Shown piece by piece: positions 44,601-55,185 of a stretch of 64,000 bases of DNA (within the stretch, counting starts at the first letter, position 1; the number at the start of each line of letters is the position of its first letter). Source of the DNA: Corylus avellana (Eukaryota; Streptophyta; Magnoliopsida; Fagales; Betulaceae); assembly GCF_901000735.1 (NCBI RefSeq), contig NC_081545.1, forward strand, positions 21,910,100 through 21,974,099, read 5' to 3'. Below the pieces are notes generated by a model that was not told where the DNA came from, searched no databases, and saw only the letters and a list, made by a program, of their open reading frames with translations. Position numbers and translations under genes: made by a program.

Positions 44601-47600
44601 TTTTATTTTGGTTATTCTTTTTTTTTTTTTTGGTATTTTTTTTTTGAAATAAAAATTGTATTTTGCTTCAGAAATTTTTTCCTTATTTTTTTTTTTAAAT
44701 TTAAAAAATAACAAAATTAAGAATTAAGAATGTTTCTGAAGCAATAATTTTTATTTTGGTCCTTCTTTTATTTGGTATTTTGTTAAAAAAAAAATTGTAT
44801 TTTTCTTCATAATAGAAATAGCCAATGTGTGGAATTTTTTAATTTTTTAAATTTAAAAAATTTTAAAAAATTTTAAAAAATAAATAAATAAGTTGGCCCA
44901 AATTGGCCCCGAGTTGAGGTTGTATCATTCCTCTAGTTAAATGGATCAAAACACTCTTAAGTTATTAAATAGATATTTTGATTTAAAGTTTTATCTCAAA
45001 TGATTTTATCTGCTTAATGGTTAGTATATATGGTATAATTTTCCTATTTTGATTTAAAGTTTTATCTCAAATTCAAAGCAATAATTATTAAGAAAATTTG
45101 GTAAATAGTATCTATTAGATCACTTTAACTTCTACGGTCCTTTGGAAAAAATTTGAGGAAATTCTTATCCTATTTATAGTCTCATAAAAACAAGGTTGAC
45201 TGTTAGGAGACCCAAATAAGGAATATACATAGCGGCATTTGAACCGCATTAATTGGGGAGAGCATATGCTGTGTGGTCGTGGCACAAAAGGTAGCTTTTG
45301 TGCCCATCACTTAGAGTGAGACACCTCATTAATTTAAGAAAAATGCATGATAGCAAAGCACAAGATTAATTCTTTCACGCAGTCATTGAGCCATCGCTAG
45401 CCTTTGTTTGCAGCCGTCCACCCACCACTGGATCTCCCTCCCTCTCCCTCTCTCTCCGCCGGGAGTGGCTTGTGCGGCCACCCCTAGGCCATATGTGGTG
45501 GCCGCGGCCCGCGCAAGCCACCCCAAGGCCATTTGGGGTGGCGCCGAGCCACAAATCTAGCCAAGGGTGGCCGCGAATCGCCCCACCTCCATTTGTCACC
45601 TTTTACATTTACTTTTTTAAAAAATTTAATAAAACCTGATATAATAAGGTGTGGTTGTGTGCTTTTTCTTAGAATGTTCTAACTGATGTGACAACCTCTG
45701 AATGATGGACAAAACAAGGGTTTTGTGCACGGACGACATTAAGTTATTCTCTTAATTAGGAAGCCAATGTTTTCTTCAATTTTTAAAAGGGAGGATGCCA
45801 TCCTTTAAAAAAAAAAAAAAAAAAAAAAAAAATTCTAAGGCTTATAATTAAGCCACGTCACTTGTCTTTGAAAAAAAAAAGAAGTTAATTGAGATGTGAA
45901 ATTGTCAAATGTCAAGTATGGTTAACATCACTTTTTCTTCTTTATTTTTACCTCCAACCAATCAAACCCTTAAAAAGTAGAAAGGCAAAAGATATATTAT
46001 TTCGATGAGAATAATTTCTATAGGGTTTTGGCACAAATTAAGGCTTTTGTGCCCTCTAATAAGAAGGCGACACATCAGCGTAGAACATTATAACAAAAAT
46101 ATGATGTTCCACCTAATCTTTTTTTTTAGAATACCTAAAATAAAACATCTTCTAGAATAACATTTTCATATTTTTCTTCAAAACCACCACAGCCACCAAC
46201 CTCCCGTCGGAGACACTACCGGAGATGCTTCCGGAGACGATGCACGACGCCAGCCGGTACAAAGAAAGCCAGAGATGACGGATACTTCCTTTATAGAAAA
46301 GGCTAGGTAAGAACCAAGCTCCTCCTCCCTCTCTCTGGCGCCCCTCTCTCTCACTAGCGGCAATAGAGAAAATTTTTTTTCTCAAATATAAGTAACGAAA
46401 TAAATGAGACGATCATGTTGCGAGAAAAATATAAACGAGAATGAGAGAAATAAGCTTAAACAATGGAATAGCAAAAGCTTTTTCTTCTCCATGTTTGAGG
46501 AGAGAGTATGACTAAAAAGAAAATGGCTAAAGAATAGGAAGCTTGGTAGAGTTTTGGTAAGTTTTCTCCAAATTTTGGCTAAAATGCTCTTTTGTTAAAG
46601 GAAAACGCTAAAGGCACAACTATTTTGCCCAACTTTAGACCAACTTTTGCCTTACTTTTGAATTTAAAAAATTACAAAATAAAAAATAAAAAAAAAAGTT
46701 TCTGAAACAATAATTTTTATTTTGGTTATTCTTTTTTTTTTTTGGTATTTTTTTTAAAAATAAAAATTGTATTTTGCTTCATATATTTTTTCTTTATTTT
46801 TTTAATTTAAAAATAACAAAATTAAAAATTAAAAAAGTTTCTGAAACAATAATTTTTATTTTGATCCTTCTTTTATTTGGTATTTTTTTAAAAAATAAAA
46901 ATTGTATTTTTATTCATAATAAAATAGCCAAGATGTGGAATTTTTTAATTTTTTAAATTTAAAAAAAAAAAAAAAAGGAAGGTTGGCCCAGGTTGGCCCC
47001 AAGTTGAGGTTGTATCATTCCTCTAGTTAAATGGATCAAGAGACTCTTAAGTTATTAAATAGATATTTTGATTTAAAGTTTTATCTCCAATGATTTTATC
47101 CGCTTAATGGTTAGTATGGTATAACTTTCCTATTTTGATTTAAAGTTTTATCTCAAATTCAAAGCAATAATTAATAAGGAAATTTGGTAAATGGTATCTA
47201 TTAGATCACTTTAATTTCTACGGTCCTTTAGAAAAAATTTGAGGAAATCCTTATCCTATTTATAGAGTCTCATAAAAACAAGGTTGACTATTAGGAGACC
47301 CAAATAAGGAATATACAGAGTGGCATTTGAACCGCATTAATTGGGGAGAGCATATGCTGTGTCGTCGTGGCACAAAAGGTAGCTTTTGTGCCCACCACTT
47401 AAAGTGAGACACCTCATCAATTCAAGAAAAATGCATAATAGCAAAACACAATATTAATCCTTTTACGCGGTCATTGAGCCACCGCTAGCCTCTGTTTGCC
47501 GCTGCCCACCCACTGCCGGATCTCCCTCCCTCTCCCTCTACCGGGAGTGGCTTGCGCGGCCACCCCTAGGCCATATGTGGTGGCCGCGGCCTGCGCAAGC

Positions 47601-48190
47601 CACCCCAAGGTCATTTGGGGTGGTGGCGCGCCACCTCAGATCTAGCCGAGGGTGGCTGTGCAAGCCACCCTAAGGCCATTTGGGGTGGTGCGCAGCCACC
47701 CCTTGGCTTAGGGGTGGCTTGCTCAGCCACCCCAGATCTGGCTAGGGGTGGCCGCAAATCGCCCCACCTCTCTCTGTCACCTTATACATTTACTTTTTTA
47801 AAAATTTTAATAAATCTTGATATAATTAGGTGTGATTGTGTGTTTTTTCTTAGAGTGTTCCAATTGATGTGAGAACCTCTGAATAATGGACACAAAACAA
47901 GGGTTTTGTGCACCGACGACATTAAGTTATTCTCTTAATTGGGAAGCCAATGCATGTTTTCTCCAATTTTTAAAAGGGAGGATGCCATCCTTTAAAAAAA
48001 AATAAAAAATAAAAAAAATTCTAAGGCTTATAATTTAGCCACGTCACTTGTCTTTGAAAAAAAAAAGGAAGTTAATTGAGATGTCAAATTGTAAGTGTCA
48101 AGTATGGTTAACACCACTCTTTCTCTTTCTTTTTACCTCCTACCAATCAAACCCTTAAAAAGTAGAAAGGCAAAAGATAGATTATTTCAA
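41606..48190 (+). repeat. three tandem copies of a unit of about 2.1 kb
   Basis: Unit 1 is 41606-44280 (enlarged by a MITE), unit 2 is 44281-46382, unit 3 is 46383-48190 (3' end lost). Units 1 and 2 correspond base for base over long stretches with an offset of 2,102 bp (for example 43273 to 45375 and 44050 to 46152). Unit 3 is more diverged and has an expanded GC-rich part (47510-47760). Each unit has an AT-rich left half and a GC-rich island that keeps open minus frames (43273-43497 and 45375-45599), likely because of low-complexity GGGTGGC repeats. The unit does not look like a known gene and may itself be a transposon or part of one. Confidence 0.85.
41864..42385. mobile_element. PIF/Harbinger-type MITE inside tandem unit 1
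   Basis: A 522 bp element starts GGGCCTGTTTGGAGTGTG and ends CACTCCCAAACGCACCC. It is flanked by TAA (41861-41863 and 42386-42388). Units 2 and 3 carry the empty site GTTAAAGGAAAACG (about 44494 and 46597), which proves the exact ends and the 3 bp duplication. Internal AAAATCGC repeats are inverted at the two ends. The small frame at 41964 is not a gene. Confidence 0.85.
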
Positions 48191-48660
48191 TAGGACATTA
48201 AGATTAGATTAAGGGCGTTTGGAATTGTGATTTCGCAATAATAATTTATGTTTTTAAAAGATATTATAAAATATAAGGTGTTTGACATTGTGATTTAAAA
48301 ATCACTTAATCTTAAAAAAAAAAATTAAAAACCGCGGTTTTTATAAGCAGACTAGAGGTATTTATTTAAAAAATGCAAATAAAAGGAGTTTGAATAAAAT
48401 ATATATTATTTCAATAGGACTTTAAGATTAGATTAAGATTAGAATAACTTAGAGATAATAAATTATCAGTATTGATAATATTAGTAAGAGTTAAAGACAT
48501 TATTTAGTCTTGTTACAGAATAAAAGATACATTATTTCAATAGGATTTTAAGATTAGATTAAGATTAGAATAACTTAGAGATAATAAATTATCAGTATTG
48601 ATAATATTAGTAAGAGTTAAAGACATCATTTGTGTCTTGTTACGGGCTCTTGATACCAAG
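48180..48660 (+). repeat. 127 bp tandem duplication and an interrupted third copy
   Basis: A unit beginning ATTATTTCAATAGGA occurs at about 48406-48530 and 48533-48658 almost unchanged. Its first 35 bp also occur at 48182-48216, where a GGGCGTTTGGAATTGTGATT sequence (48217-48400, similar to the Harbinger-type MITE ends) interrupts it. Confidence 0.7.
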
Positions 48661-49253
48661 TTAAATGACCATATATTCCAAAGACTTAAGCTGATAAAAA
48701 GAGGTAAATTTAATTATTTAATCAATACTTTAACATTAACAAAATATCCCTAATCTTATAAATCCCATTAATAAGCATTAAAATCCCGTGTGTAAGAACA
48801 CATTCCTAGCAAACAAATTAACCTTAAATTTTGTGATCTATGGTTCTGAAAGGCTCTTGATAAATCTGCAGAATTTCCTGCATTTGGGGTCAAACAAATT
48901 GAAACCCCATTTCTGTTATAAAAAAGCTTCCAATATTGTTCTCATCGGTTACTGCATATGCATAAAACCAGAACACAAAAAGAAGTCCAGATATGCAAAT
49001 AATTAGCAAATGCAGTCCAAATTTTGAAGGAAATTTATCAAGAATTCACAACATGGAAACAAAAATTTGGACTCAATTTGCAATGTGTTCCCAAATTAAA
49101 GATTGTATCAATGTCTCCCATAATCTACCAAAAATTTGTAATGTACCATTTTTGTCGAAAAAAAATGACCTTAAATTTTTTTTCAATAAGACAAAAATAT
49201 ATCTATAAATTCGAAAAAAGAAAATTAAAAATATTTTTTTCCCTTTAGCAAAA
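48660..49253. other. AT-rich stretch, possible Copia primer-site relic
   Basis: GGGCTCTTGATACCAAG (48646-48662) is a minus-strand primer-binding-site-like motif. The remainder has no supported gene; frames at 48788, 48993 and 49024 lack domains. Confidence 0.3.
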
Positions 49254-49496
49254 GGATAGAGTTTTCCTCATTCCTCCAATCTATTCTATAAAAATGACAT
49301 GTGTCATCTACATGTGATAAGCACATGTTTTTTTTTTTAAATTACATTAATGACAAAGTTGGGAGAAATTTTTATTCAAAAAGCATGTACTTCTCACATG
49401 TTATTAAAAAAAATGTGTTTCTGATATAAAATGTCATTTTTTATGAAATAGGTTAGAGCAAATTCCTCCAACCCAGTTTGGAGGAAAACTCTGTCC
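49254..49496. mobile_element. small MITE (family with GGAYAGAGTTTTCCTC ends)
   Basis: A 243 bp element with inverted ends GGATAGAGTTTTCCTC and GAGGAAAACTCTGTCC and an internal AAAATGACATG motif mirrored as ATGTCATTTTT. The same family recurs at 59069-59289. Target duplication unclear. Confidence 0.65.
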
Positions 49497-49504
49497 AATA
49501 AATA

Positions 49505-50022
49505 GGACAAACTTCACTTTAGACACTCTGAACTACCACACGTTTTGAGAAAACACCCAAATTTCAAAAATTCTCAATTTCATCCCTAAACTTTCAATTT
49601 GAAGCATTGTATCCCCTCCGTCGGTTTTTAAACTTTAAAAGTAATAAAACGACCATTATACCCCTAACATTTTTATAAAATTCTAAATTTACCCTTAATT
49701 TCAAATTTAAAATTTTTTAAAAAATTATTAAAAAAAATCACAAGGTGAATTTCCTTCAACCCAGTTTGGAGGAAAACTCTATCTGCGACCCACGGTTAGG
49801 TCACTTTGTGACCCCTTTTTTTTTTTCTTCATTTAAAAAAAATGAAAATCAAAAGGTAATTTGGTCTTTTTAGGGATTTCTGTTAAGGTTTAACAGTAAA
49901 AATTGACTGAATGAGTAAATTGCATCAAATTGAAAGTTCGATGAGTGAAATTGAGAGTTTTTAAAATTTAGGGGTCTTCTCAAAATGCGTACTAATTCAG
50001 GGGTCATTTGTAAAGTTTTTCC
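49505..50022. mobile_element. MITE with long inverted repeats (TTTTGAGAAGAC family)
   Basis: A 518 bp element with inverted arms containing GCATTTTGAGAAGAC and CTCTCAATTTCA-type blocks. Flanks are similar over 7 of 9 bases. A 40 bp piece of the neighbouring MITE family lies inside (49743-49782). Relatives: 51570-51710 (right half) and 52399-52993. Confidence 0.65.
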
Positions 50023-50815
50023 AAACAAATAAATAATTCTTTTTTTTAAAAAAAAAAAAAAAATTTAGAAGCAAAGTTGGACTCAACAATCCAATAAGAA
50101 TCCTAAAAATCCTCCAAGATACATCTCATAGGAATGGTAATCCTCCAAGAACTCAAGCTCATAATGGTCTCAATATCAAGATATATAATAGATAGAAGAG
50201 ATAAGGATAGGGAGTAAGTTAGAATCCTATAATCATATATAATTGTTAAAATATACGGAAAATATTATATTTTTCGTATATTTCATAATTATGATATTGA
50301 AATATTCTCTATTTATGCGTTGATAGTAATCACATATTGAGATTATAAGCAAATCAATGAGATTTGATTACTAAACTTGTATGTTGACACTATCCTATAA
50401 ATAAGGACCTTTGTATTGTAGACAGATAAAGTTCATGAGCACAATATAGCCTTTATGAAACCTTTGTTTCCTTCTGCTTTCTCTCTTCTCTCTCTCATTC
50501 TTCCGCTTTTCAATGAGTGAAATTGAGAATTTTTAAAATTTATGAGTCTTCTCAAAACGTGTACTAGTTCAGCGGTCATTTGTAAAGTTTTTTCAAACAA
50601 ATAAATAAAAATATTTTTATTTTTTATTTTTTATTTAGAAGCAAGTTGGACTCTACAACCCAATAAGAATCCTAAAAATCCTCCAAGATACATCTCATAG
50701 GAATGGTAATCCTCCAAGAACTCAAGCTCATAATGGTCTCAATATCAAGATAATAGATAGAAGAGATAAAGATAGAGATCTGTAAGCTAGAATCCTATCA
50801 TCATATATAATGTTA
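49941..50815 (+). repeat. direct duplication, offset 572 bp, with LTR-like insert between
   Basis: 49941-50240 and 50513-50810 are direct copies (sharing CCTCCAAGATACATCTCATA and CAAGCTCATAATGGTCTC). Between them, 50243-50512 starts TGTTAAAATATACGG, has a TATA-like CCTATAAATAAGG (50394-50406) and ends CGCTTTTCA, so it looks like a short LTR. A retroelement with a duplicated flank or a tandem duplication could produce this. Confidence 0.6.
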
Positions 50816-50949
50816 GCAAAGTTACACCCACTGAATTCCAGTTACTTTCGTTTCTAAGAATCATATAACTTTTATTTTATTCATTATTATTTCTCTTCAT
50901 TTCAGCATATAATATTTGTTTTGCTAATACCACAATATCACCGCTAGAG

Positions 50950-51290
50950 ATGCGGCGACATATATATGAACCTACATATGAAGAGAATACCGCCACAAAG
51001 GCGGCAATCCGCCGCAGAAGAGCCAGTGATCAGAAAAGCGTCGCGGACGGAGGTGCTGTTCGTGATATCTACCATCTTACTGGGTGGTACGTAAATGTTA
51101 TCACTTCGAAACATATTTCCGTAATATACTAATATCAGATTTCTCCTACGTATTTGGAGTCCTATGCCTTGTTATCAGCCTCGCCGAGGAGGAGAAAGCC
51201 ATGTGCAGGGCTTTCTCTCAAATCACTGCAACTGACAGCGCTACATCTGGCCGTAAAATTGTACGTGTTATGGTTCCGTGGTGCAATATG
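50950..51290 (+). other. GC-rich exon-like islands, unrecognised
   Basis: Two stretches (about 50950-51090 and 51130-51280) are less AT-rich than the surroundings and open in one frame each, with RRRRASDQKSVADGG and CLVISLAEEEKAMCRAFS. They could be exons of a lost gene, perhaps the one continued at 52072, but I cannot link them. Confidence 0.25.
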
Positions 51291-51569
51291 ATGTAAGGCT
51301 ATTTGATATATATTCAATTTTCGGAACACTCTGGGCCATCTACTAGCTATCATGTTCGTTCTAAATGTAAGCCAAAGTTACGTGAACCATCAAGACAACT
51401 GCAAAATATTATACCTCGTAAGTTCTCTATCCTTTTCATCTGTGGAAGTTGTCTGGTTTGCTTGCTCTGAGAAATTCTCGGGTTGGCAGGACCATCGTTG
51501 GTTTGATAGGTTTCCATTAGAGTCGATATATACTTGTGCTTTCAGACTTTTTTGGGCTTCTTTTTTCAA

Positions 51570-51710
51570 TTTTTTTTTTTTAAAAAAAAAAATCAAGGGT
51601 ATAATGCTCATTTTGTCGCTTTTAACGAGTGGCGAAATTGAGAGTTTTTAAAATTTAAGAAGTTCTTCTCAAAACGTCATTTAGTTCAGGGTCTAAAGTA
51701 AAATTTTTTC
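51570..51710. mobile_element. right half of a TTTTGAGAAGAC-family MITE
   Basis: GAAATTGAGAGTTTTTAAAA followed by TCTTCTCAAAACGTCA matches the right arm of 49505-50022. The left arm is missing. Confidence 0.5.
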
Positions 51711-52071
51711 ATTAATTTATTATGATTATTAGGGTTGGGTACGTATCGGGTATTTTCTCCCACCAAACCCAAAAAATCAGTTAATTAATTGATTTCATAG
51801 TGACACTGACAGTTATAAATTTCGACTGACTCGATTAGCTGTGGATTGGTTAAGTTGGTTAGTCGTGGACTTTTTATATTAGGCTAAGCCTATTTTTATT
51901 GGCAAAAATAAATTGTTTTTGGACTAAACATGTATTTATATATTGGACATGTTTTTAGGCTAAACAAGTGACTTAAACAAATATTGAGGGCCAAAGTTGG
52001 TTTTTTTTATTTTTTGTTACATATTATGACAAATTGTTTTCTCATCTTCCTTTCTTCAATCAAATTCTCAG

Positions 52072-52356
52072 ATTGTTGACGCATATACAGCAAGATATAT
52101 ATTTTATCTGGCATGGCAGAGATTATTTTACGTTGAAAATTGGATTATCGAGGTTTGATAACAGAGCTCACAAGTGCTGTAGATTTGCTTCTTTCCAAGC
52201 TATTGATATCACTTGATTCTTTTGATGCAGAGGACAATCGGTGACATTTTTGGGTTCTACATTTGTGGGCTATGATATACGTTGGGCTTTTATGGGTGTC
52301 CTCTCTGAATTGGTGAATGGTTTCATTCTTGGAGATTTTTGCTACTACCTTACCAG
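52072..52356 (+). pseudogene. ERD2-like protein gene fragment (two exons)
   Basis: Exon 1 (52072-52152, 27 codons) follows CAAATTCTCAG and ends GAG before GT. It reads IVDAYTARYIFYLAWQRLF, YVENWIIE, which aligns by eye with the segment IVEPFTAHYVFALGVARFL of plant ERD2-like membrane proteins (relatives of the ER lumen protein-retaining receptor). Exon 2 (52231-52356, after TTTGATGCAG) encodes, in a different phase, LSELVNGFILGDFCYYLT, matching the next conserved segment ISEIVQTFILADFCYYYV. The phases do not join without a one-base shift, and the earlier exons were not found, so I call it a decayed fragment. The alignment is from memory of the family. Confidence 0.5.
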
Positions 52357-52398
52357 GTATCTGCTTTGATTTTGCAAACTTCCTAACTATATTTTTCC

Positions 52399-52993
52399 GG
52401 AAAACTTTACAAAGAACCAGTGAATTACGACTATGCATTTTGAGAAGACTTTTTTAAATTTTAAAAGCTCTCAATTTCATCTTTCGAACTTTCAATTTGA
52501 TGCAATATATATACCCCCTTCGTCCAATTTTCAACTTTAACTTTAACGAAATGACAAAATACCAAAATACCTGTGATTTTTGTTTTGTTTTTTTTTAAAA
52601 AAAAAAAAAATTAAAAAAAATTGGGTCACAAAGGTAAATTTAGAATTTTATAAAAAAATTCAGGGGTATAAATTAAGGTCATTTAATCATTAAATCATGT
52701 TTAAGTGATAAAATGATCATTATATCCCTGGTTTTTTTATTAAATTTCAAATTAAAATTTTTTAAAAAAATAAATTTATCATCAAAAAAAAAAAAAAAAT
52801 ACAAGGTGACCCACGGTTGGGCCACCTCGTGACCTTTTTTTTTTTTTTTTTTAATCGAAGGGTAATTTTGTTTTTTTTTTTTGTTTTTTGTTTTTTTTTT
52901 TTTTTTTTTTTTTCGGGGTTTCGTTAGGGTTTAGCAGTAAAAATTGACGGATTGGGTAAATTGCATCAAATTGAAAGTTTAAGAGGTGAAATT
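52399..52993. mobile_element. TTTTGAGAAGAC-family MITE, right end lost
   Basis: Left arm from 52399 (GGAAAACTTTACAAAGAACC, then GCATTTTGAGAAGAC). The right arm is recognisable at 52920-52993 (TTGCATCAAATTGAAAGTTT) but runs into an AT/GA microsatellite. Internal poly(T) tracts are expanded. Confidence 0.55.
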
Positions 52994-52994
52994 A

Positions 52995-53032
<38 letters not shown>

Positions 53033-53221
53033 TACAACATCTCAATCTTGTAGTCAAACATAGTTTCTGAATATTCCTTGCAAGTTATATATGATTTTAT
53101 ATAAATGTCCCTCTAGATATTTTTGTTTTTTAAATTTTACTAACATTTTACTTCGAAAAACAAAAATTGTCCATAGGGAATTCGTATATTATAAATGAAC
53201 TTATTTTTTGGCTAAGTCTTA

Positions 53222-53497
53222 GGGTCCCTTTAAAATGTACGATTTGAAAGTGTAATTTTTAAAAATGCAATTAAGTGTTTGGTAAATTTACTATTTGACC
53301 TTTAAAATTGCAATTTATCCTTTAAAAAAAATTATGCGTTTAAAAAAAAAAATACCTCATTACCTGTGATTTAAATACATAGATTTTTTGCCTTTTCAAA
53401 TTGCAATTTGTTAAAAATGCAATCCCAAATAATTTATTATCTGCGACTTGATTGAAAATCACTCTTTGTTTATGAAATCGCAATACCTAACACAGCC
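53222..53497. mobile_element. PIF/Harbinger-type MITE, second copy
   Basis: A 276 bp element with ends GGGTCCCTTT and ACACAGCC, and internal AAATCGCAAT-type motifs as in 41864-42385. Flanks TTA on both sides (53219-53221 and 53498-53500), matching the 3 bp duplication of this superfamily. Confidence 0.6.
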
Positions 53498-53592
53498 TTA
53501 CTATGTGAGACTAAGTTTTATAAGTAATTTTGGAAGGTATTACATGTTGGCCCGTATTTTTGGAGTGATAGTGTGTGTATATATATATATAT

Positions 53593-54748
53593 TGTTGGAA
53601 ATAAAGATGTAGGAATTGCAGAAAAAATAAACGTAAATGGGAATTTGTTGAAATTTGGACAGTAAGGTGATTCTGACTCTATCTCTTAGATAAATATTGC
53701 CTCTCACTTTTGTAAAAGGGAATCACATCAATTTTATCCTCAGTATACAATACTGCCCAATGTAGTGTGCATATTGCAAACTTTGAACACTATCCAGAAC
53801 CAAAAAATATTGTAACAACCGTGAATAACGGAGAGAAGAAGAGAGAGAAAATAAAAATATTGGTCAATAATAAACTGCTGGAAAAAATCATATATATTTA
53901 ACTTCATATAATCACAGAAGTTGAAATAGCAGGTATACCTTGATAAAACATGGTCTCATAAAACAAGATAATTTGAGAAATTGAAGCAGTAGTACGTGGT
54001 AATTGATCAAACAAGATAATAGGAGAAACAATTATTTATTTAAAATAAATAACTATTAAAACATGATAATAGGAAAAGAATTATTAATTTAAAATTCAAA
54101 TAATCATGAAATAATTATAAATTCAGATTTTAATTTCATGAAATAATTTCAACACATATTATTTCATGAAATTAAAATTTCCAATTTATAGTTATTTCAT
54201 ATTTATTTCGCATTTTAAATTAAAAATCGTTTTCCTTTTATCATGTTTGAGTAGTTGTTTATTTTAAATAAATGTTTCTCCAATTGTCTTGATTGATCAG
54301 TTACCTCGACTGCTTCAATTTCTCTCATGTTTTATGAGATTATTTTTTGTCAAGTTACAGCAGCTATTTCTTTCAAATTGTTTGTAACTGCCATTTCAAC
54401 TAATATATATTGCTTATGTGATTATATGAAATTAAATATATAACTTTTTCTAGCAGTTTTTTATTGACAGATATTTTATTTTCTCCCTCTTCTTTTCTCC
54501 TTTATTCACAGTTGTTATAATATTTTTTGGTTCTGGATAGTGTTCAAAGTTTGCAATATGCAACTACATCGGGCAGTATTATATACTGAGGATAAAATTG
54601 ATGTGATTTCCTTTTGCAAAACTTCTAAAACAAGTGGGATGCAATATTTATCTAAGAAATAGAGTTAGAATCACCTTACTGTTCATATTTCAACAACTTC
54701 CCATTTACGTTTATTTTTTCTGCAATTTCTACATCTTTATTTCTAACA
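53593..54748. mobile_element. 1.16 kb near-palindromic foldback element
   Basis: The left arm starts TGTTGGAAATAAAGATGTAG and the right arm ends with its near complement (CTACATCTTTATTTCTAACA). The arms match along most of their length: the AAGGTGATTCTGACTCTATC, ATCACATCAATTTTATCCTC and TTGAAGCAGT blocks all have inverted partners. Each arm is about 570 bp and they meet near 54160-54175 with almost no loop. Terminal TGTT/AACA is LTR-like, so it could be two LTRs fused head to head or a foldback transposon. No target duplication is seen and no coding frame. Confidence 0.8.
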
Positions 54749-55185
54749 GCCACGAGATTTTCAAGTAAGATGACAAACTTTATGTGAGTTGACATGCTAA
54801 AGTTTATGAAAGGCTATTTATTTGGAATTACTTTGAAACGTATGCATCTTTTACTGATATAATTATGGATCTTACATTCTTTGCTCATGTAGTGTCTAGG
54901 TTTTGGCTAGCACATTTCTTTATTTAAATCGTGTTTTCTTAGTTAGATGCACTATTGTTTATTCTATTTGGTTAAATATTCCTAAGAATTTCACTGCTGA
55001 TGTATCGAATCGTGAAGAAGGAATTGAGGAGGCATTTTGAAGAAGGAAATTGTGATGATTTCGGACAATATTGTTAATATTGAATTTGATACATATTATG
55101 TGTAAAGGAACAATACTTTTTTGATGTTAGATATAGGTTTTTACTAATTTAGGAAGAGACGACAACAAACAAACATAATCCTTAT
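54749..55185. other. intergenic, nothing recognised
   Basis: AT-rich sequence between the foldback element and the kinase pseudogene. Confidence 0.4.

Noticed and set aside
43273..45599. Minus-strand 74-codon frames repeated at 43273 and 45375, and 77-codon frames at 44050 and 46152
   Set aside because: They sit on duplicated low-complexity sequence, lack domains and are disrupted in the third unit.
47615..47872. 85-codon plus frame
   Set aside because: Falls on the amplified GGGTGGC block of tandem unit 3.
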